From Bimuria novae-zelandiae CBS 107.79 (lineage: Eukaryota; Ascomycota; Dothideomycetes; Pleosporales; Didymosphaeriaceae), in assembly GCA_010015655.1 (NCBI GenBank), contig ML976741.1:248001-312000 (forward strand): a stretch of 64,000 nucleotides of DNA, read 5' to 3'. This document shows positions 34,601 through 44,962 of this stretch, piece by piece. Within the stretch, counting starts at the first letter, position 1. Every line of letters begins with the position of its first letter. Under the pieces are notes generated by a model that had not been told where the DNA came from, made no database searches, and saw only the letters and a program-made list of their open reading frames with translations. The position numbers and the translations under genes were made by a program.

Positions 34601-35648
34601 ACGGTCCTCGGCCGCACTTCGAGTTTAGACTTGTCGATGACCCGTTTGAGCAAGTAGACGCCAGGCTTATTCACAGCATAGCGGAGAAGAAGCGGATCGT
34701 CGGGATCTGTCCGCTTCGCCGCCTTGCGCGCCCTGCTCAGCAACGTCTTGAGCTCGCCCTTCTTGACGGTAATGGTCTCGTTCTTGCTGGTGTCGAAATC
34801 GATGCGCACGAATTCTATTTCGGTGGGCTCGGTTTGGTTGATGAGTATCGGAAGGTCGAGAGAGGTGACGGTAGAATTGAGGCAGAAGGATAGCTTGTCC
34901 GGGTTCAAGACAGCGGACCTGCACAGTTAGCGACTTGTCTCTCACTCGTCGGAATATGAACCTACCCTTCTGGCAGAATATTGATAATCTGTTTGCCGAG
35001 AATCAAGGAGGCATTGTGCAAGATGGGCCCAGGTTTCACGCTCCGCTCACTGATGGCCAGCTCGCTGTCGAACAGGAAGCCGGCCAAGGATATGAACCAA
35101 GCTTGCACAGGTATCCCGATGCGGAACATGAGCATGACATCCAGCGCGGAATGCACTACGAAGAGCAGAAAGGAGGTCGAAGTGCTCCACTGCAGCCAGG
35201 GAATGTCCAGCAGAGGTACGCCCAGCATGAAGAAGACCATGTCCAACCCGCACCACTTGAGACATGACACCAGCGACTCGTCCTCTTCTATTGCCAGGCC
35301 GTAAAAGTCGTATAGTTTCCATGCCCATAGCGCAACGTAGATGGAGGCGACGTAGAAGCGCTGCTGCGCGGGATCGATGATGTGCGCGGGTATCCAAGGG
35401 CCCGGCTGCTCAGTCGCTTGCACTGCCCGTTGCGGCACATTAGGAAGGGGCGTGTTCACGTTCGGCCGGCGAGCGCTATTCGGGGTTTGCGCGGCGGGTG
35501 AACGAGGTTGTTGACCTGGCTGCGGTGTCGACGGGAACCCGCCCGGGCGTGGTCGCGGTGTGCCGTTCATGGTGCCCTGTGGCAGCTGATGGCGCCGCTG
35601 TGATTTCGCATGAGTCGGCGTGGACGCACGAGGAGGCGGTGGGGTCAA
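31676..35648 (-). CDS. nuclear pore membrane protein POM152
   Basis: A 1292-residue protein in three exons: 35648-34966, 34918-about 32841 and 32793-31676. The Pro/Arg/Gln-rich N-terminus (1-85) faces the pore. Hydrophobic segments at about 100-200 (FYVASIYVALWAWKLYDFYG, MVFFMLGVPLLDI, STSFLLFVVHSALDVMLMF) anchor it in the pore membrane. The rest is a chain of Ig-like beta-sandwich repeats, seen as recurring 'G-x-x-P-(F/L)-x-(L/V/F)-x-Y' motifs (GVPPLYVKYRL, GTPPFLVKYT, GDGPFELEYEV, GIGPWTLEYEN, GQAPFYLEVEI, GQNPFTVYYTF, GTPPFEFTYT), as in yeast Pom152, where they lie in the perinuclear lumen and form a membrane ring. The length is close to the yeast protein (1337). A start at MNGTPRP, 26 codons downstream, is also possible. 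A long antisense open frame overlaps the last exon and is a shadow. Confidence 0.93.
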
Positions 35649-36093
35649 GGGCGGGCGTGCACAACTTGTTTCGCTGTTGTGATTGTGCCTCTATTTCCTC
35701 TCAAACAAAACTTGGGCGCGTCTCTGAGCGCGAAGTCATAGTTCCGCCTTGCAGCCAATCAGCGTCCGCGCACACCGGCACTAACCAAAACTACAGCCTC
35801 CACCGCGCCCTCAAACCTCCTTCCTCACTATTGCGCTCCCTCTCACCATTCACCCGAGCCTCTATAAGTATTGTACTCTCCGCACAATAAATCCGTTTGC
35901 GTGCATCAAGCTTAGATAAGCTGCCCGCCCTGTATTTCAACATGCCCTTCCGCCTCTCTTCCCTTTCTCCTCTATACAACTTCCCTCTAACTTGAACCCG
36001 ACACATTTTCGTTTGCAATATACCAATCACAAACCCAACCGCCTACTTCTCAGTTCACATCCAATCCTCTTCATCCACCCTTCCTCTAGCAAC
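35649..36093. promoter_or_regulatory. divergent promoter region, POM152 / UCH hydrolase
   Basis: 445 bp between outward starts. From about 35930 to 36090 the strand is strongly CT-rich, ending TTCCTCTAGCAAC before the ATG, typical of fungal promoters and 5' leaders. Confidence 0.5.
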
Positions 36094-37653
36094 ATGGGTC
36101 CCAAGAAGGCATCCACCAATGGCAGCACCGCCGGCAACCCAGCCAAGATCGACACCAGCAGCCCCAAGGATGGCGAGGTCATACAGAACCATTTTGAAGC
36201 TCCGCCTAACCCCACCGAGTCAGAGTTCCACGAGGGGCCTCAGGACGGCACCACCACCGGCAAGACGGTCCCAGGGCAGGCACCTGAGTACCGGGAGGCT
36301 CCCGAGATGTCACTACGTGCGAGGAAGCGATCCAGCTCTGAGTCCTCATCCGAAGAGTCTGCCAGCAAGAAGAGCAAGCTGGAAGAAGATGACTATATCG
36401 TCCCCGCCCCCGTCATCACCAAGGAGAACTGGCAAGGCTATTGTGAGATTGAGTCCGACCCCGCCTACTTTTCAGTCATCCTGCGCGAGATCGGGATCCG
36501 AGGCGTGGATGTCCAAGAGCTACATTTCTTGGACCCAGCTCATCTCATGACCCTCCCGCCTATCCACGGCCTGGTCCTGCTCTTCCGCGCCCGTGAGTTC
36601 GATGAAGCCAACCAGGAGGACACTTGCCCCGACCACATCTGGTTTGCAAATCAGATGCCAGGCCAGAATAGCTGCGCAACACTCACCATGATCCACACGC
36701 TACTAAACGTCAATGACCCGGATGTCGACATCGGCGAGCACATGCGCCAATTCAAGAACTTCACCCAAGACATGACTCCTCCTCAGCGCGGCCACACCTT
36801 TGCAAGCTGGAACTTTGTCAAGAAGATTCACAATTCCTTCGCCAAAAAGATGGATATGCTCGAGAACGACAAGTACATCGCCGGCAAGGCCGCTCAGGCG
36901 GAGAAGCGCAAAGCTGCAGGCGCGAAGAAGGCCGCAGCTCCAAAGGCGACTTCTCGTTCAAGGACGGCGCGTCGCAATTCGAACGACAGCAACGAGAGCG
37001 ATGCTTCTGTCGAAGAATTCGAAGCAAACACACACCACTACATCGCCTTCGTGCCTGTTGAAGGGCAAGTCTGGAAGCTCGACGGCATGGACAAGCAACC
37101 CACGCTCATGAGCGAGTACGACGAGGAGCAAGGCGAGATGTGGTTCGACGGCATTTCCGAACGCATCAATGCACTCATTGCTACCGGCGACAACGACTAC
37201 GGTATCTTCGCCATCACACAATCTCCGCTCATTCCGCTTCGCGACAAGCTCATCGAAGCCGACAACACGATCAAGCACGTCGACGCTCACTTGACTGAGA
37301 TCAACATCGATTGGAAGGAGTTCCTGGACGAGGATGACCGCGAGCCTCCAAGTCCTAGCTTCATGGGCTCTTTCAGTGAGGAACAGCGTGCTGCGAATGC
37401 GGTTCCGGGTAGCATCAAAGCCGCAATCGACGGAGAAAATCTTCCCGCGCTCTTGGAACGTCACTGCGACTTGGTCTCCGCGATGAGGGACCTAGTGATG
37501 GAGTACATGGAGAAGGAGCAAGAGGTAGCAGTTCAAAACGAGCGTGCTCAGGATCGTCGCTGGGACTACGGTCCAGCCATCCATCTCTGGATGAACATGC
37601 TAGCTCGCAACGGCTACCTCGAGGAGAACCTCAACAACTTCATCGAGAGCTAG
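36094..37653 (+). CDS. ubiquitin carboxyl-terminal hydrolase, UCH family (UCH37-like)
   Basis: A 519-residue, intronless deubiquitinase. A Ser/Glu-rich disordered N-terminus (1-105, with KKSKLEEDD) precedes the UCH domain. ENWQGYCEIESDPAYFSVIL starts the fold. IWFANQMPGQNSCATLTMIH holds the oxyanion Gln and nucleophile Cys (about 194). HHYIAFVPVEGQVWKLDG holds the catalytic His (about 315) and Asp (about 330). Between Cys and His lies a basic insert (KRKAAGAKKAAAPKATSRSR) in the crossover-loop area. The C-terminal helix WDYGPAIHLWMNMLARNGYL matches the UCH37-like domain that in other fungi and animals contacts the proteasome or the Polycomb-type partner. I chose ATG 36094 (ACATGGGTCC context) over an upstream in-frame ATG at 35992 that lies in the CT-rich leader. 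Confidence 0.92.
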   Translation: MGPKKASTNGSTAGNPAKIDTSSPKDGEVIQNHFEAPPNPTESEFHEGPQDGTTTGKTVPGQAPEYREAPEMSLRARKRSSSESSSEESASKKSKLEEDDYIVPAPVITKENWQGYCEIESDPAYFSVILREIGIRGVDVQELHFLDPAHLMTLPPIHGLVLLFRAREFDEANQEDTCPDHIWFANQMPGQNSCATLTMIHTLLNVNDPDVDIGEHMRQFKNFTQDMTPPQRGHTFASWNFVKKIHNSFAKKMDMLENDKYIAGKAAQAEKRKAAGAKKAAAPKATSRSRTARRNSNDSNESDASVEEFEANTHHYIAFVPVEGQVWKLDGMDKQPTLMSEYDEEQGEMWFDGISERINALIATGDNDYGIFAITQSPLIPLRDKLIEADNTIKHVDAHLTEINIDWKEFLDEDDREPPSPSFMGSFSEEQRAANAVPGSIKAAIDGENLPALLERHCDLVSAMRDLVMEYMEKEQEVAVQNERAQDRRWDYGPAIHLWMNMLARNGYLEENLNNFIES

Positions 37654-37771
37654 ACCTCCCTGCCATGAGCAGACAACACCAGGACTTGAGCTCCACACGC
37701 ACATGTCAACTTTTATATAGTAGCCTACTAGCTAGCCCCATCTAATAACATGTCTCCAAACCCACTTCCCT

Positions 37772-38770
37772 TCAATACTCAAACCTCTCCCCCACCAGCT
37801 CCTCACTCAACTTCCACAATCTCTCCTCATCTCCCTCCCCCCTTGCACAAGCCCTCACCCCCTCACTCACATTCCCATCCTCCAAATAACACCCATTCCA
37901 CCTCTCCTCGTCCAACCTCGGGTCAAACGCAGCAGTCACATGCGTCGCCACCATCTCATCCTCATTCTTAAAATCAAACACCGCGTCGTCCTCGCCCAGC
38001 GGCTCGCCCAGACTCTTATCCAACTTCTTCAACTCTGCGAAATCCCGCTCGCCCAGGCCCCCGGCAGCGACTAGATTCGTGCTCATAAGCACCCCCGGGT
38101 GCACACTATACGCGCGCAGACCCTTCCCACCTAACTTGGCCGCCAGCGCGCGGGCGAAGAGGATATTCGCGGTTTTGCTCTGTCCGTAGGCTACCCACTG
38201 GTTATACTCGCTTCCGTTGCTGAAACTCGGGTCCGAGAAGCGGATTCCGCCGAGGCGGTGGCCGTCGGAGGAGATGTTGACGACGCACGGGGAGGGCGAG
38301 GCGAGGAGTAGCGGCATAAGCAAGTTCGTGAGGAGAAAATGCCCGAGGTGGTTCGCGGCGAATTGTAACTCCACACCATCTTCACTTTTACGGTACGGTC
38401 CGGCCATTATGCCGGCGTTGTTCATCAACACATCTATCCTTCCCACATCGGTCCAGCTTAGCATTTCGGCGGCGGCGCGGCGGACGCTGGGAAGGGAGGC
38501 GAGATCTAGGTCAAGAAGGCGGGTTTTCACGGAGGCGTTGATGGAGGCGATTTTGCTAGCTGTGGCGGCGAGTTTGGAGGGGGATCGGCCGGCGAGGATG
38601 AGCAGGGCGGGGGAGTGGGCAGCGAGGGTCTCGACGAAGAGGGCGCCGGTGCCCGAGGGGGAGACGCCAGTTGTGAGGATGGTTTTTCCGGTTATGTGCG
38701 CGGCGTTGTCGGCGGCTATGGTGGAGCCAGGGGTATAGCGGCCGTATGGGAGGGGTTTGTTGCTTCCCAT
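37772..38770 (-). CDS. short-chain dehydrogenase/reductase
   Basis: A 332-residue single-exon SDR. The cofactor site reads TGVSPSGTGALF (TGxxxGxG) near residue 33, followed by AGRSPSK, where the Arg suggests NADP(H). NNAGIM is near 117, SS at about 168, and the active-site pair YGQSK near 193 supplies Tyr and Lys. HPGVLMSTNL follows as in retinol-dehydrogenase/WWOX-like SDRs. The substrate cannot be told from sequence. It lies tail to tail with the UCH gene, about 120 bp apart. The short C-terminal region after 290 (WNGCYLEDGNV) is usual in fungal members. Confidence 0.88.
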   Translation of the reverse strand: MGSNKPLPYGRYTPGSTIAADNAAHITGKTILTTGVSPSGTGALFVETLAAHSPALLILAGRSPSKLAATASKIASINASVKTRLLDLDLASLPSVRRAAAEMLSWTDVGRIDVLMNNAGIMAGPYRKSEDGVELQFAANHLGHFLLTNLLMPLLLASPSPCVVNISSDGHRLGGIRFSDPSFSNGSEYNQWVAYGQSKTANILFARALAAKLGGKGLRAYSVHPGVLMSTNLVAAGGLGERDFAELKKLDKSLGEPLGEDDAVFDFKNEDEMVATHVTAAFDPRLDEERWNGCYLEDGNVSEGVRACARGEGDEERLWKLSEELVGERFEY

Positions 38771-39311
38771 TGTGAATTCTACGTGAGGACGTTTAGCTGG
38801 GAGACAGTAATATTGGGGAGTTAGGACGGTGGAGAATTCGATTCTTGGAATTGCAGATGTCTACGGAGAGAGGGTGTTCTATTTGGGTTTATATACGATA
38901 GGTATAATACTCCACTCCATTACATATGAGCGTCAAATTTCCGGTTTTGGAAAGAGGTGAACATGGTTCGATATAGTGCTATGGAGGCAGAAATGGGGCA
39001 GATGTGGAGATGCATGGATATACTTTGGCCTTGTGTAAGCATGGGGCGGAATTCCGTCGCCAGACGCCACGCTGATTGGCTGCTGTGTATAACTTGTGAG
39101 ACAAACGCGTAGAATCCGCGTGTAAACTCCGATGTCTCTCTTCATCGGGAATTGTATACTACATACGGCGGCGGAGGTAGTAGTAGCAGTATTAACAGTG
39201 CTAATACAAAGTATTGGAGATACGGCGGCCGTGGTTTCGAATGTGGGCCCAATCGCCGAAGCAAGGTGCTCTTATTTACGACCATCCCAAACAGAAATTC
39301 CACGGTCCTTC
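38771..39311. other. intergenic, nothing recognised
   Basis: 541 bp between the SDR start and the VOC gene end; no gene. Confidence 0.45.
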
Positions 39312-39494
39312 CTACAACGTAAACTCCAGCCTATTCCCAGCGTAATCCCTACATCTCATTAGTCCCATCTCTATCCACTCTCAATCACCCACTCTCAGTC
39401 ACCCACATACCTCGCGAAAAACCTCGTCGGATACTCCACGCCCTCCGCCCCGCTATTCTTCTCTCCAGGCCTACATACACGTCAGTCACCCCTC

Positions 39495-39559
<65 letters not shown>

Positions 39560-39893
39560 CAATTCAAACTCACCTATCCGCTGCCCTCGGCGCGTCCTCA
39601 CCCCCCCTCTCAAAGTGCTCCCAAATCCTCCCCTGCAGCCTCTGCAAATCCTCCATACTACCAACCTTAAAACATGGATGCCGCGACGACGTGTGAGAAA
39701 AGTCCTCGGGCTTGCCAAACGCAATGTGGACTTGTTGGCCGGAGTCACCAATGTCGAACCACGCCAGCGTGTTGCGCTGGAGGTGAGGGACGGCGCGGGG
39801 CGTGAGGCAGAGGGTGGTGCCGTAGAAGGCGTGCGCGAGGGGGAGGGTGGAGGGGGGGACGACGAGGTTGATGTGGTGGAGGCCGGTTATCAT
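39312..39893 (-). CDS. glyoxalase/bleomycin-resistance (VOC) family protein
   Basis: A protein of about 138 residues in three exons: 39893-39574, 39470-39411 and 39348-39312. It begins MITGLHHINLVVPPSTLPLA, with the first metal-ligand His of the VOC fold, followed by HAFYGTTLCLTP, WFDIGDSGQQVHIAFG, RHPCFKVGSMEDL, then GVEYPTRFFAR and DYAGNRLEF across the last splice. VOC proteins are small metal-dependent lyases, dioxygenases or resistance proteins; the substrate is unknown. Intron 1 (39573-39471, 103 nt) contains 61 consecutive C on the + strand (39496-39556), that is poly-G in the pre-mRNA. Intron 2 (39410-39349) has a CTAAT branch site. Splicing across both keeps frame and restores family sequence, so the gene looks intact. 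Confidence 0.85.
39496..39556. repeat. 61-nt C homopolymer
   Basis: Uninterrupted C run on the + strand inside intron 1 of the VOC gene, flanked by CCCCTCA and TCCCAATTC. Confidence 0.95.
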
Positions 39894-40740
39894 TTTGGGC
39901 GAGGTGTGGGTGATGGTCTTTTTTTTGGGTGGGTGGTTGGGGAGGTAGGGCCAGGGTGAGGAGTTGACGGGTGGGATGGGAGGCGCGGGGTAGGTGGTGA
40001 ATGTGGTGGGGTATCAGTGTGAGAGCATATTTATACTTGTGTTGTAGAGGTGGTTTTGTCTACAGTTATAGACGGTCACGAGGTATTTGTAAGCTTGGAG
40101 GAAACTGCTCAGGGCCGTCATATCCGAGGTTTGTGCGAAACTTACGTGTGGTAGGTTCGAAGCGGGGAAAAAACCCCCGACAGGAGAATACGAGGTGAAG
40201 TCTGTTCTGGATCACAGCGATGCAGATTACGTCCTAGCTAGGTCTCCTTTTCGAGCATGTTCAATGAAGCTGTTCATGTGCAAGAAAGTTGTAGGGTAGT
40301 CCGTATTGGAATCACAATGTGATCCTCACTCACGATTGACAGTGCTGTCATCGAATGACCAACTATAGCGAGATGTCAAATTTCCAGGTAGGTATTCAAA
40401 TACTTAATGCTAAATGATATACCTCAAGAGACAATAGTGATATCTGGTGTCTGTCAACTAAGTCTGCCGTTCGGTTGGTTCTGACGGGTGGGCCAATGCA
40501 CGTCGTTCCAGCCAACACGTACAAGCCGACTCGGATGTTCGTGCCTCAACATCGGACCTGAGCTGTTTCTTGCGTATACCTTCTCTCTTACGCCTATTCG
40601 TGGGTATCTTCTATCCTCGTACACCAAATAATTCGTCATTGCAACCGGAAGCCAACGTATTGGGATCATCGACGGCTGTATTCCCTGTGCTGGATCACGC
40701 GCACCACCGAGGTCCACGGGTGTGCGTTAGTATTGTATGG
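39894..40740. other. intergenic, nothing recognised
   Basis: 847 bp; promoter side of the VOC gene and 3' side of the VPS71 gene. No gene supported. Confidence 0.45.
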
Positions 40741-41554
40741 CTACGCCCACTTCAAGCAGCGGGTGGCTTCGTGTGCGTCCTTGCACTCCATGCCACAAAC
40801 CCTCGCCCCACACTTTAAGCATTTGATCTTGCCCCAATAACCGCAATTATCGCAAAAGTGTCGTGGTGGTGGGCCTCCAGTTGGTGGAGGAGCAACGTGC
40901 GAGGCAGCGTACGACAGCGGGGACGCAGAAAGTAAAGCGTCGAGCTCGGCTTGATTGATGGGCGGCGGCATAGAGCTATCAATGGCAAGAAGGGGGTCGT
41001 CTTCGAGGTCCATATGAGAGGATGGCGCAGGCGGTGCTGGGGTCGCCTCAGAGGGTGTAGGCGGCACAGGAGCCATGATGCTTGACCGTCGCAGCGGCTG
41101 AGCAACCGGGCGCGACGGTGCTGACCTCGCACTGGGCTGCGGCACTTGTTGCACCTGTGCGAGCTGGGCTTCCTCATCGTCGAGCCAGTGCTTGATCTGT
41201 CTCTGGTACTGTATTATTCTGCGGGCGTTCTGCGTCTTGGGTATCGCTGCCACGGTGATCAGCACCCGCTACTCGCGAATCCGTCTAGAACGAGTGCCTA
41301 CAAGTCTTTCCGGGTATCGGAATGCTCTGCTTGGGGTCATTGTCCCTGTTTAACTCTGCTATGCGTCTTGCGATTGCCGTCTGTTGTCGCGAACTGAGCT
41401 CATTCTCACCGCGCTGGTTGGGGTTCGCCGCAGCGCGCTTCTTGTTCTTTGGGTTGATGGCGACCTTCGAAGGGTCATAGCCTGTGTCAACGACATACGT
41501 CCACCCTGGCGCTACCGAAGCCGCCGAGTTGGGCAGGACTTCGACGTGCGGCAT
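40741..41554 (-). CDS. HIT-type zinc finger, SWR1 complex subunit Vps71/Swc6
   Basis: A 252-residue protein in two exons, 41554-41302 and 41246-40741. The conserved C-terminus is a HIT zinc finger (about 205-250): FCDNCGYWGKIKCLKC, then CGMECKDAHEATRC, giving the C4-C2HC pattern of Vps71/ZNHIT1. The N-terminal part has NPKNKKRAAANPNQRGENEL and the helix RQQTAIARRIAELNRDN, also seen in fungal Vps71. A Pro/Ala-rich linker lies between. In yeast Vps71 with Arp6 helps SWR1 exchange H2A.Z into nucleosomes. The intron (41301-41247) uses GTAGGC and GGCAG, and the join reads KTSIPKTQNARRIIQYQRQ. Confidence 0.88.
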
Positions 41555-41756
41555 GGTTGTGGTGTTGGAGAAAGAAGTGCAAAAGTAGCGTTCCGATCGG
41601 AACTGGGCTGGGGACAAGGCGCTCACCTGATCACCCGTAGCCGAGAAACCGGGGGAGAGGAAAGCGTGACAGGGAGTGAACCAATGCAGCGGGGGCCACA
41701 CTGCATCTCCAGCGGGGTCGGCAAGCGTCATTTCCAGAACTGATGGTGTTTTTAGA

Positions 41757-42440
41757 TCTAACATATATGTCGCTTTTTCAGGTCCATCCACGCGGAATCT
41801 CGACCACACACGCACACATGAGCTATCGCGCGTTAGTTCCAAGCAGCTGGAAAGCTACCGTGCATGACCTGGGTCTTACCCAATGCTCCACACAATCGCG
41901 ATGTCATGTCTACTGCGTGGTATCTGCCTACGAAACTCTCTCCGTTTGCGCCATCAAGATCAGAGCTCGAGGACGAAGAAGACGAGGAGGGTATACAAAC
42001 CAGCATGGAATATCTAGTCTCCCTGATAGACGACTTGGTCGAAAAAGGTGTCCTGGAAAGAAGAATTATTTTAGGTGGCTTCTCGCAAGGCCACGCCATG
42101 TTACTGCTTACTGGCCTGACTTCCAGCATATATGCTGGCAAGTTGGGTGGATTGGTAGGCTTGTCCGGTTACTTGCCACTAATCCAAAGGATCTCAAAGC
42201 TCAGAGAGGTAGCCGCGCTGCCAGAAAAGGCAAACGACAATATGCGAGTGTTCGTTGCAAGGGGCATGAAAGACATGCTGGTACCTAAACGATATCTTAC
42301 GCTGTGCACCAATAAACTTTGGAATGTGGAGTCAAGCGGGAGCACTTAATGGTGAAAGAACATGAAGGTATGGGCCATGTTATGGGCGGAGCAGATCTGC
42401 GAGATTTGTGAACATGGTTGAAGACGGTCGTGCCGCCGTT
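41757..42440 (+). pseudogene. acyl-protein thioesterase 1 / carboxylesterase, broken
   Basis: Most of an APT1-type alpha/beta hydrolase is recognisable: SSWKATVHDL at about 41851 in one frame, then MTWVLPNAPHNRDVM from 41864 in the next, RRIILGGFSQGHAMLLL with nucleophile Ser, LVGLSGYLPL, and GMKDMLVPKRYL with the catalytic Asp. The frame shifts again near 42330, after which KEHEGMGHVMGGADLRDL with the catalytic His is read, followed by TGA. The residues that should lie between the N-terminal HGLG region and WVLPNAP are partly missing. The family removes palmitate from cytosolic proteins. With a missing N-terminal core and two frameshifts this copy is probably dead. It lies head to head with VPS71. 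Confidence 0.75.
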
Positions 42441-42893
42441 GGAGTGGATTTTGTACCCTTGTTCTATGCATGCAAAAACGATCGGAATTGTTATGACGTG
42501 ACGCAACCAAGACAGGGGAATATTAATTAAGGCGATACAACAAAGGCTATCCAACGCAACCAGGCCCTGTTGAGGACAAACTATTTCCATCCGGGCGTTG
42601 CACCATCCGCGAACGGGGGCGGCCTTGACGGTGCCCGGCTTGGCGATTCAGGGACCTGCATGTCGCTGCTGCGGACCTCATCAGCCTTCCTTGGTTTTGC
42701 ATCTCCGAATCCACAACATCGACCGCACAGTCCAGCTCGCTTTTCCATTCTTCTTCTTTTTCCATGTCGTTTATACATTGATATTTACTTATACCTTAAC
42801 CATACGAAAACACACGAAAACACGGGTAGGTGGTCCCTCATAAATGGCAATGTGGAGGCCGAGCCGTGCTGACTTCATCATCTAGGCGTCGTC
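42441..42893. promoter_or_regulatory. upstream region of the GH47 gene
   Basis: 453 bp; a CT-rich tract at 42740-42780 (CTTTTCCATTCTTCTTCTTT) precedes the start by about 120 bp. No gene. Confidence 0.45.
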
Positions 42894-44962
42894 ATGGCTC
42901 TGCTCCGTCGTTACTTGTTCAATTTGGTGCTCATTGCTGGCTTTTTGTTCTTCCTCTACCAGTTGAGTTTTCCCTATGAGCCTGGACAGGGCCCACCCAG
43001 CGAGGATGCTCCCGCGCCTCCGCAGCAGCAGCAGAACTACGCGTCGTACGATTGGGGTAAGTTCGGCCTATCGAAGGGTGACACAGGGTACTGACAAGTC
43101 GCAGCTAAGTTGCCTTTGAATTACCCTGTCCAAGACATGACCCCAATGCCCGGTGACGCCCCGAAACCGCTTCGCCGCATACAATACGACTTCCAAGACG
43201 AGCCGGCCACCTCCAAGCAGATCCGAGAATCGAGACAATCAGAAGTCAAGAAGCAGTTCTTGAAATGCTGGTCGAACTACCGGCAAAGGGCGTGGATGCA
43301 TGACGAAATGACTCCTATCGCTGGAGGCTTCAAAGACTACTTTGGAGGATGGGCTACTACCCTCGTTGACAGCTTGGATACATTATGGATCATGGGCGCC
43401 AGAGAGGAATTCATATCCGCTATCAAGGACGTCGAAGCGATCAACTTTGGCTACACGAACATGGATAAAGTCAATATGTTTGAGACAAACATCAGACACC
43501 TAGGGGGGCTACTTTCAGCTTACGAACTTAGCCGCGAGGACCGTATCCTCAACAAAGCGAAGGAGGTCGGCGAGATGCTTTACCGCGCCTTCGATACACC
43601 CAATCATATGCCTCTCACCCGATGGGACTTCCACCAAGCGGGCCAGGGCGCGAAGCTGGATGCTGAAGAGAACGTGCTCATTGCTGAATTGGGATCATTT
43701 ACCATGGAATTTGTCCGCCTCTCGCAGGCAACCGGCGATCCGAAATGGTTTGATGCGGCGAACCGTGTCGTTAAAGTGCTGGAGAAAGACCAAATGAAGA
43801 CCAGGCTCCCGGGCATGTGGCCGATCGTAGTAAATCCAAGGAGACTTGACCTGACCCAAGACACCGGTTTCTCACTTGGATCAATGGTATGTAGCACAGG
43901 GGTGGACGTTCAGTCCTCCTCTTCTAGCATGTCGCTGACTGTCTTGTTTAGGCGGATTCTGCGTATGAATACCTGCCCAAAACGTATGCGCTCCTCGGCG
44001 GTGTGGATGAGACGTACAAAACCATGTATGAGAGGGCCATGGACACTGCAGTCAAATACACTCTATACCGCCCTATGGTACCGGGCGATCCGGATATGCT
44101 CGGCACAGGCTTCGTCCGCTCAGAGGAAGGGAAGGCTTACTTGAACCCTGAGTTCCAGCACTTATCGTGCTATGCTGGCGGCATGTTCGCGCTGGGAGGA
44201 AAGCTCTTCGACAACAGCGAGCATGTTTCAATTGGCCGCAAGCTCACCGATACGTGCGTTTGGGCTTACAGGTCTTCTCCGGCCGGTATCATGCCTGAGG
44301 TCTCGCATCTATACAAGTGCGAGAGCATGACCCAGTGCAAGTGGGACGAGAAAAAGTGGAAAGAGGAAGTGGCTTCGCGTGCAGCTTTGGGCAACGAAAA
44401 GGACACAACGCAAAACATCGCCGGCCTTCGATTGCCCCAGGGCTTCACGGCAATTAGCGACAGGCGATACGTTCTTCGTCCTGAAGCAATCGAAAGTGTC
44501 TTCATCATGTATCGCCTCACAGGTGAACAGAGTTGGCAAACTGCGGCTTGGGACATGTGGACTGCGATTATGAAGGCTACGGGCACCGACTTGGGCAACT
44601 CTGCACTCAACGACGTGTCGGGTGAGCCGCCCTCGAGAGATGATTCTATGGAGGTGAGTCATTCTGCACCCCGCATTTTGATTCCCGGCTATATCACATT
44701 GTTCCAATGCTAATTGAACGTAGTCATTCTGGATGGCGGAGACGCTCAAGTACTTCTACTTGATTTTCTCCACACCCGACACTATCTCTCTGGACGATTA
44801 TGGTAAGTCTTATCGCAAGCGTGTCGAAACTTGGTTATCCCATGTTACCCATACTTATTGCGAAGGTCGCGTGCTCCTTTAAATTGGCAATGGCTAACGC
44901 TGAACGCAGTTTTCAATACGGAAGCGCATCCCTTCAGGATTCCGAAACCCGAAAGCCAGTAG
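42894..44962 (+). CDS. mannosyl-oligosaccharide alpha-1,2-mannosidase, GH47
   Basis: A 592-residue class I mannosidase in five exons: 42894-43056, 43105-43886, 43952-44653, 44724-44802 and 44910-44962. It is a type II membrane protein: residues about 7-24 ([18 protein letters not shown]) form the signal anchor, followed by a Pro/Gln-rich stem. The catalytic domain shows the family landmarks [78 protein letters not shown] and [17 protein letters not shown], and ends FNTEAHPF, where the Thr is the Ca-binding residue. Conserved acidic residues of the (alpha/alpha)7 barrel are present. It trims mannose from N-glycans in the ER or Golgi; which of the two is not decided by sequence. The last exon is only 53 nt. 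Confidence 0.93.
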
